From assembly GCF_021155775.2 (NCBI RefSeq), contig NC_060234.1, positions 33,725,026 to 33,789,025 of the forward strand: a stretch of DNA of 64,000 nucleotides. The letters run 5' to 3'. The DNA is from Neodiprion pinetum (lineage: Eukaryota > Arthropoda > Insecta > Hymenoptera > Diprionidae). The notes under the pieces are model-generated. The model did no database searches. It worked only from the letters and a program-made list of their open reading frames with translations, and was not told where the DNA came from. Each line of letters begins with the position of its first letter. Position 1 is the first letter of the stretch. The translations under genes were made by a program, and so were the position numbers. This document shows, in pieces, positions 59,015 through 64,000 of the stretch.

Positions 59015-59164
59015 TTTGATAATTTGTTTATTTAAAGAATTAGTACAAATTAAGAAACATAACCCCAAATAACACTGGCTAATACACAGTCGGAAGTTCT
59101 ATCATACAACACGCACACACGAAAGTGATATTCTATGTATTATTCGACCAGAAATAAACTCCCA

Positions 59165-59260
59165 GCTGTTAATTGGCCGTTCGATCAACTCTGTGATATG
59201 ATTGGCTCGCAAAGCACGCTTGCGCTCTGTTTGCTTACTCGTCAGTGACGTCACTTGCGC
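59165..59260 (-). promoter_or_regulatory. Nup54 upstream promoter elements
   Basis: Two CCAAT boxes read on the minus strand (59172-59176 and 59201-59205) lie 160-190 bp upstream of the Nup54 ATG. A full CRE-type TGACGTCA is at 59246-59253, next to a GCGCGC. No TATA is evident, in keeping with a housekeeping gene. Confidence 0.5.
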
Positions 59261-59299
59261 GCAATTTATTTGAATGACAGTAATCACGGTACTATACCT

Positions 59300-60020
59300 A
59301 TATCATGTACAGATATTTGAAATTTGGATAAGATTGAACTATCAAACTCCGCTTTTACAGATTGATACCACTCTTGTATATGTTTATTTATGTATAACCA
59401 AGTATTTACACGCACCGTTGTCTGAAGACTTATAGTCTTCAGTCAACGCACGCACCTTGTACTACAATTATTAGACACTTTGTTAATAAATCATGACTTT
59501 TGTGCTTTTTTAAATTTGCGTTTTTCTCGACTAGTTACTAAATATATGACGAATTTATCTCACGTAATAGTAAGAATTATATTTTTTTGAAGCATCTTCC
59601 TATCGTTGGCTCTAATGATTTGAATTATGAATTGAAGAGTTACTCTCATTTCAATAGCATGATTTTACAGCAGGGAGGTTTTACAATATTTTCCATAATT
59701 AGAGAAGAATAACCACTTAATTTAATTCTAATGGAAAAAAATTGCTACTGTATTTGCGTAGTGTCCTATACATGAAATTTAATTTCTGGTTCTTGAAAGT
59801 AGACAAGGATATTTGTACATTTACTTTCTTTGTTTGCCATTATATGCTAATAAAATAATACTGACCCATCAAGCTCATAACTCGACTGTTGGACTTGTGT
59901 CACCAGGACCTGTGGAATTTACTAAAGTATGTCCGATTAAATAAAACGATTAAAAGATCCAAATAAATTATTTAAGGATGTATAGGCGTGTGAATCAAAA
60001 TAGTGCTAGGTCAATGAAAA
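59300..60020. other. AT-rich intergenic sequence with a long hairpin
   Basis: The hairpin is at 59415-59447. Reverse AATAAA signals lie near 59390. A minus-strand frame at 59889-59925, after an acceptor ACATACTTTAG, could encode NSTGPGDTSPTVEL and then a stop, but nothing links it to a gene. Confidence 0.4.
59415..59447. repeat. Near-perfect hairpin
   Basis: CGTTG-T-CTGAAGACT, loop TAT, AGTCTTCAG-T-CAACG: a 9-bp stem, one T-T mismatch, then 5 more pairs. It is flanked on both sides by CGCAC-type direct repeats. It lies between the Nup54 promoter and the AT-rich region, and its role is unknown. Confidence 0.7.
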
Positions 60021-60023
60021 TTA

Positions 60024-60186
60024 TACAAATTGTTCTCACTTTTATTTTAAATGCCTAACTGTTTTCCATAAGAATCAGTGTAAGATCACGAAAAATTAAA
60101 AGTATAATAACTCCGGCATGATTTAGACAATAGCCTAAAATTTTAAACGGATATTCAAAATAAAAGTGAGAACAATTTGTACAAAT
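60024..60186. mobile_element. Small inverted-repeat element (MITE-like)
   Basis: Left end TACAAATTGTTCTCACTTTT and right end AAAAGTGAGAACAATTTGTA are perfect inverted repeats, extending to about 27 of 28 positions. About 105 bp lie between. It is short, AT-rich and non-coding. A target duplication is not clear. Confidence 0.75.
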
Positions 60187-60439
60187 TACGTCTTGCTTGA
60201 TTTATAAATCGAAACATAACATACACAATCGTTATTAGACAGTACCTCTCTCCTTATAGCGGAGGCTATAAGAAATATTGCGATTGCTGGAGAAAACGTC
60301 CTTATTTAATCTTTCTCCATCCATGGCTGGAACGTCACGTAATTGTCCAGTTTTCCGAAAAAATTTTCTTGCACTCTTTGTTTGTCTTCCACTGCAGTTT
60401 CCTTCTTCTTTTATTTATATGGTTAATCTCCGTTCCCTT

Positions 60440-60521
60440 CTATAAATGGACTCGTGTCTGTGACAAATTTTCAATGATTCTATCAACGGCACCATAATGC
60501 TTATTGTGTAATTTGCGCAAC
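60440..60521 (-). CDS. Possible terminal coding exon, unrecognised (alternative last exon?)
   Basis: The strong acceptor TTTCTGCCAACATTAG is followed by 1 base plus 26 codons (LRKLHNKHYGAVDRII... to SQTRVHL) and TAG. The peptide looks more protein-like than its AT-rich surroundings. The phase (one base needed) equals that of 62130-62202, so they could be alternative last exons. Downstream minus-strand frames (60300-60420) also look protein-like in more than one frame, which suggests decayed coding or transposon sequence instead. Confidence 0.2.
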
Positions 60522-60529
60522 CTAATGTT

Positions 60530-62120
60530 GGCAGAAAAATATAAATTTAAGAAAAAATCGTAAGATACAGCACAGCATTATTGAATTATACTCGCTTTAT
60601 TGACACATATTGTCTTATAAGAAAACGATCTGTTCGTCTAGTTCCGTGGGGTTGAAATATTCTTGTAGAATCTTTCCGAATACTTCTATTATAATTATAT
60701 TGTTACCGAACGAAATAAACGTTCCAGTTATTTTTTGCGTACATCAGCAAATGAAGTAATTACCTCAGTTGTTTGCTCGAAATTGTACAGATTACATTAC
60801 AACAATAAAATGATATCGTAAAACAATATTTTCACAGAGTTTGTTATGTAACAGCCAACATTTATGTAATTCAATTTCATGTAGAAACACTCAATAAAAA
60901 CTCCTATTTTCTATAACGTACATATACATGTATTAATATATATATTTTACTTTCTTCAACGTTTGATATTACTTATTTAAAATTTGTAAAACTCCAACAG
61001 TGCTCCAATTTCTCATAACGTACATTACAATTAGATTGAAATAATAAGTATATAGAATATCGTAGCCAGAAATCATAATTAACCCTCAGAATGTGATGAA
61101 CAATAGTTTGAGAGTAAGTGAAAATCTAATTTCATACAAGTCTGAAGTGGAAATTTTTGAACACTGTAGTTCCCTTACGTATACCTAAATTACATGAGGC
61201 ATATAAAAATCTCATGAACTACCGCTGATCCAGTATATTGAGCGTAAGAAAAATAACATAAATTTCATTAACTTCGTGTTATTGAATTTCTGATTTAAGA
61301 TATTACAAACCGGAATTTCTCCAACAAATTAATCAATTGAACAGCTATCTATGTATCTGTGCGTAATTGTTACTATGAGCATCTCAAATATCCTTGTGAC
61401 ACAATGCGAATATAAATAGCAAATCATTGTCCAATTTTCGTCAAACATACCTGAAAAATTGATATAATTTTTTATAGTTTACATGAAAAAAAGGTGAAAA
61501 AAAATAACAGAAAACATACTATTTTCTATTAATCGACAGTATAATGACATCCCCTAAATTCTAATTGTCATATTTTAGCTGATTATTCAGATATACCTAC
61601 TAATATACTACACATGTTGGCTAAATTTATATCAACTACATTGGATTTTTTAATTGCAGTCAAATCACAATAAGAACTTAGATGTTTTTGAAATATTCAA
61701 GACTTGTAGTAAATTGTTACTTGTCATCTTTATATTTCAAACTAAACTCGTGAGCAAAACTATTATAATCATATGTAAAATAGATATCAAAATTAAACTT
61801 TGGTATTGAACCATTTTACATTTTGCTAATCATTTATCGTTTGACGTTATAACATGAGGAAAAATCGTATTGCTTATTATATATGTATGATATTTGACGT
61901 CGAATTTATTTGTAAAGAGAAGATGAACAAATCGTATGATTTCGTTTGATAACTGACTCTGTTGTATTTTTGTAATACGACTATTAATAAACATATGGCA
62001 AGTAGTAAGGACATTTCGAATTAAAAAAATTGCTCTTCTCCGAAGTCAAATCACCGTAGTCAAATCCAATAACGTACATAGTTGGTTTTAAGGTATACAA
62101 GTAGAATTGCTTGACTGGCT
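60530..62120. other. AT-rich sequence with no recognised feature
   Basis: Very AT-rich DNA with scattered reverse AATAAA signals (for example near 61903) that would suit a minus-strand 3' UTR. No exon-like frame or repeat was recognised. Confidence 0.4.
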
Positions 62121-62129
62121 GAAAATCTT

Positions 62130-62202
62130 TTAGTTAGTTTCTTTATCTAATAACTTTTCATCTAAAGGACGACAGCCCCCAGTCACCCAGCGTGGTCCGT
62201 TT
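62130..62202 (-). CDS. Possible terminal coding exon, unrecognised
   Basis: Acceptor AACTTTTTGTTTTTAG is followed by 1 base plus 23 codons (NGPRWVTGGCRPLDEKLLD...) and TAA at 62130-62132. The GC content of this short stretch stands out from the AT-rich flanks. Family unknown. Confidence 0.3.
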
Positions 62203-62209
62203 CTAAAAA

Positions 62210-63450
62210 CAAAAAGTTAAATTCCGTTTTTTTGAAATATCATAAACTTGTCACACACATATATAGCGGTTTGTCGCATTCATAAATAATTTTAATTTCA
62301 TATTGATCACTTGATGGCTCATTTGAAATGATTTCTCTCCATTGATCTAGTTATCGAAGGCTTGCATGAAAGCTACAATGTTATACTACCTCATCAAGAC
62401 TCCCAAATAATTTATGAATGGACACGATATTAAGCGTTTAAATCTCGTTAGCATGTCTAAATATCACTTAGTCAAGTCATTATTCTACATTTTATTTTAA
62501 TTTGGGAGTAAGCTTCATGAGGTTTACATTAATATGGAAGTACTTTAATATTATAAGATTTTGTCTAACGAGATTTAACTGCAATTATTACATCTAATTC
62601 TAAAACAGTCACTAATTCTGAGAATAAATAATTTATATCTCAACTTTACTGTATTATAAAGCCCAATTAGAAATTGCATTTGTATTTTCAAAGAGTAAAA
62701 AAGTGTTTCTTTTGTTTTGGACCCATAAGACTAAATTTGTCATAGGCAACAAAGATTATTTTATATCCATGACGAAAGTGCATCAACAGACGCGGAATTA
62801 TTTAACGGAACAAAAATAAATATAACCGTATACACTAATTACATTAAACATCGATTATCATAAAATGCATTTATGCGTATAGATCTTGTCGTTGTGAGAT
62901 CAGAAAAAACTTATTTAGGCCGCAATCTATCATTTCTATGAGATCGATTTTGTGCACTTTTAATTGTAATAGGTCCCAAATTTTTTTCGGATGAGACAAT
63001 TTTATGCAGATTATTCGTTAATCTCGTTACATACGGGGTTACTTACAATAGACACGATAATTTATGTGCGCATAATCTACATATTCCTGCACATCTCATC
63101 ACTTTCAATATATGAACGCTGCTAATACATTGATATTCGAACGTTTAGCATTGCATTTTTTCCATCACAAGCCATTGCCGACTTGATAAACATATGTTAG
63201 TTATGACAAACGAATAACTATAAGATGAGGATTAGGCGAATAGAACTACTCGAATGTCGATAAAGATTGTCTTTTGTACTGAATCATGAGTGACATCGAT
63301 TTGAATTTACAAAAATTAGTTACCGATATGCATGGAACATAAACTTCTGATAATTGGTGATTGATATAATGATTCGAATTTTTCGTAATATAAAAGCATT
63401 TGGCCCGATTTCTCATATATTATATATCAGAGAAAAGCCAAGTCGTCGGT
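62210..63450. other. AT-rich sequence, otherwise featureless
   Basis: Apart from the candidate exon at 63047-63099, I see only AT-rich sequence with no repeats or RNA-like structure. Confidence 0.4.
63047..63099 (-). CDS. Possible first coding exon of a small Cys-rich protein
   Basis: ATG at 63099-63097, then RCAGICRLCAHKLSCL, then the donor GTAAGT at 63046 with two bases left over. That is the phase needed by the candidate exons at 62130-62202 and 60440-60521; joined, they would give 41 or 44 residues. The CRLCAHK string recalls the start of ZAD zinc-binding domains, but the rest of that domain is absent. Chance is a real possibility. Confidence 0.15.
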
Positions 63451-63652
63451 TGAAAGCAACAACATCCTATCTCAGAATTTGGCTCAACAAAACCTCATAT
63501 CAGATTTCAGTTCAACAAAACCCTATCTCAGAATTTTGTTCAAAATCATTGTATTTCCTCGAAGATTACTTTGGACATACAACATTGTTCAACGAAATTC
63601 TGAGATGGGGTTTTGTTGAATCAAAATCTGAGATACGATGTTGTTGCTCTCA
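63450..63652. mobile_element. Small inverted-repeat element with internal repeats
   Basis: The left end GCAACAACATCCTATCTCAG (from 63456) and the reverse complement of the right end, GCAACAACATCGTATCTCAG (to 63647), match closely. The match continues through TTCAACAAAACC and TCTCAGAATTT. The left half has the TCTCAGAATTT/TTCAACAAAACC pair repeated about 25-30 bp apart. The 110-codon open frame at 63354-63686 is an accident of this repeat. Confidence 0.75.
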
Positions 63653-64000
63653 GCCGATGAAGTTATCTTTATTGTTTCGAAGTTAAGATGAAGAAAGATG
63701 GTTGACAAACTGTAATTTGAATGTAAATACGCCATTATTTTGACGTGGATCATTTGAAAAATTTATTACAGTATTTATTATCTCGTAATCTGAAAACTCA
63801 GTTTTTTCCAATTGTATGAGTAAAATTTCGATCATACAGGGTCATTCATTGGTTCCTCAACCTGATCCTTGAGCAGGAGAGTTAAAATCGGTTGCGTTAA
63901 TCGCACTCGTTTTCATTATCCGATGAATGGCTCGAGAAGTTCTCTGTGAAGCTGTATTTCTATAATAATCCAATACACCCCCTTGCCATTGAAATTGTAT
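63653..64000. other. End of window, nothing recognised
   Basis: AT-rich sequence with no exon, repeat or RNA feature visible. Confidence 0.4.

Noticed and set aside
58878..59072. 64-codon plus-strand frame at the Nup54 start
   Set aside because: Antisense of Nup54 exon 1 FG sequence, with no independent support.
60300..60420. Minus-strand frames resembling coding sequence
   Set aside because: Three frames all look protein-like here and none has a good acceptor. This may be decayed coding or element DNA, not enough to call a gene.
63354..63686. 110-codon plus-strand frame
   Set aside because: Spans a small inverted-repeat element; the repeated peptide pieces come from the DNA repeats.

Overview
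This is a 64 kb window of animal nuclear DNA, almost certainly from an insect. It has spliced genes with GT-AG introns, a GLIS/sugarbabe-type zinc-finger gene, a Nup54 gene, long introns carrying transposon debris, CpG-rich stretches between AT-rich ones, and tRNA-derived relics. A hymenopteran is my best guess, from general sequence character only; nothing here proves the order.

Layout. (1) 1-11.2 kb is repeat-built. A giant imperfect palindrome (1-5871) has arms made of a 206-bp end block, a 115-bp tandem array (9 copies left, 13 right), AT-rich units and a GC-rich minisatellite core. A degraded single arm follows (about 8.46-10.06 kb), interrupted by a 655-bp hAT-like element with a 5-bp target duplication. 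Both arms are followed by the same roughly 500-700 bp flank. (2) 11.1-11.4 kb has what looks like the last coding exon of a plus-strand gene. (3) 11.4-42.9 kb has no gene I can recognise. It holds GC-rich islands, simple repeats, a tRNA-like relic, a few core-promoter-like sites and two good splice donors that could end noncoding first exons. (4) 42.9-52.7 kb is the sugarbabe/GLIS2-like gene: three coding exons, 565 aa, five zinc fingers, a CtBP-type motif at the C terminus. Its 5.7-kb first intron holds a tRNA-like relic and a 778-bp solo LTR with a perfect 5-bp duplication. (5) 53.8-59.3 kb is Nup54 on the minus strand: five coding exons, 605 aa. It converges on sugarbabe and has an inverted-repeat element in intron 3. 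(6) A plus-strand gene for a single-pass membrane protein lies inside Nup54 intron 1 (57.0-58.6 kb). (7) 59.3-64 kb is AT-rich, with two small inverted-repeat elements, one long hairpin and a speculative minus-strand gene with two possible last exons.

The two well-supported genes are unrelated in function: one encodes a nuclear transcription factor, the other a nuclear pore channel protein. Their proximity is positional, not an operon. The most unusual items are the asymmetric palindrome built from tandem repeats, the three hairpins in the solo LTR that share a 7-nt loop but have different self-complementary stems, and the unrecognised membrane protein nested in Nup54.
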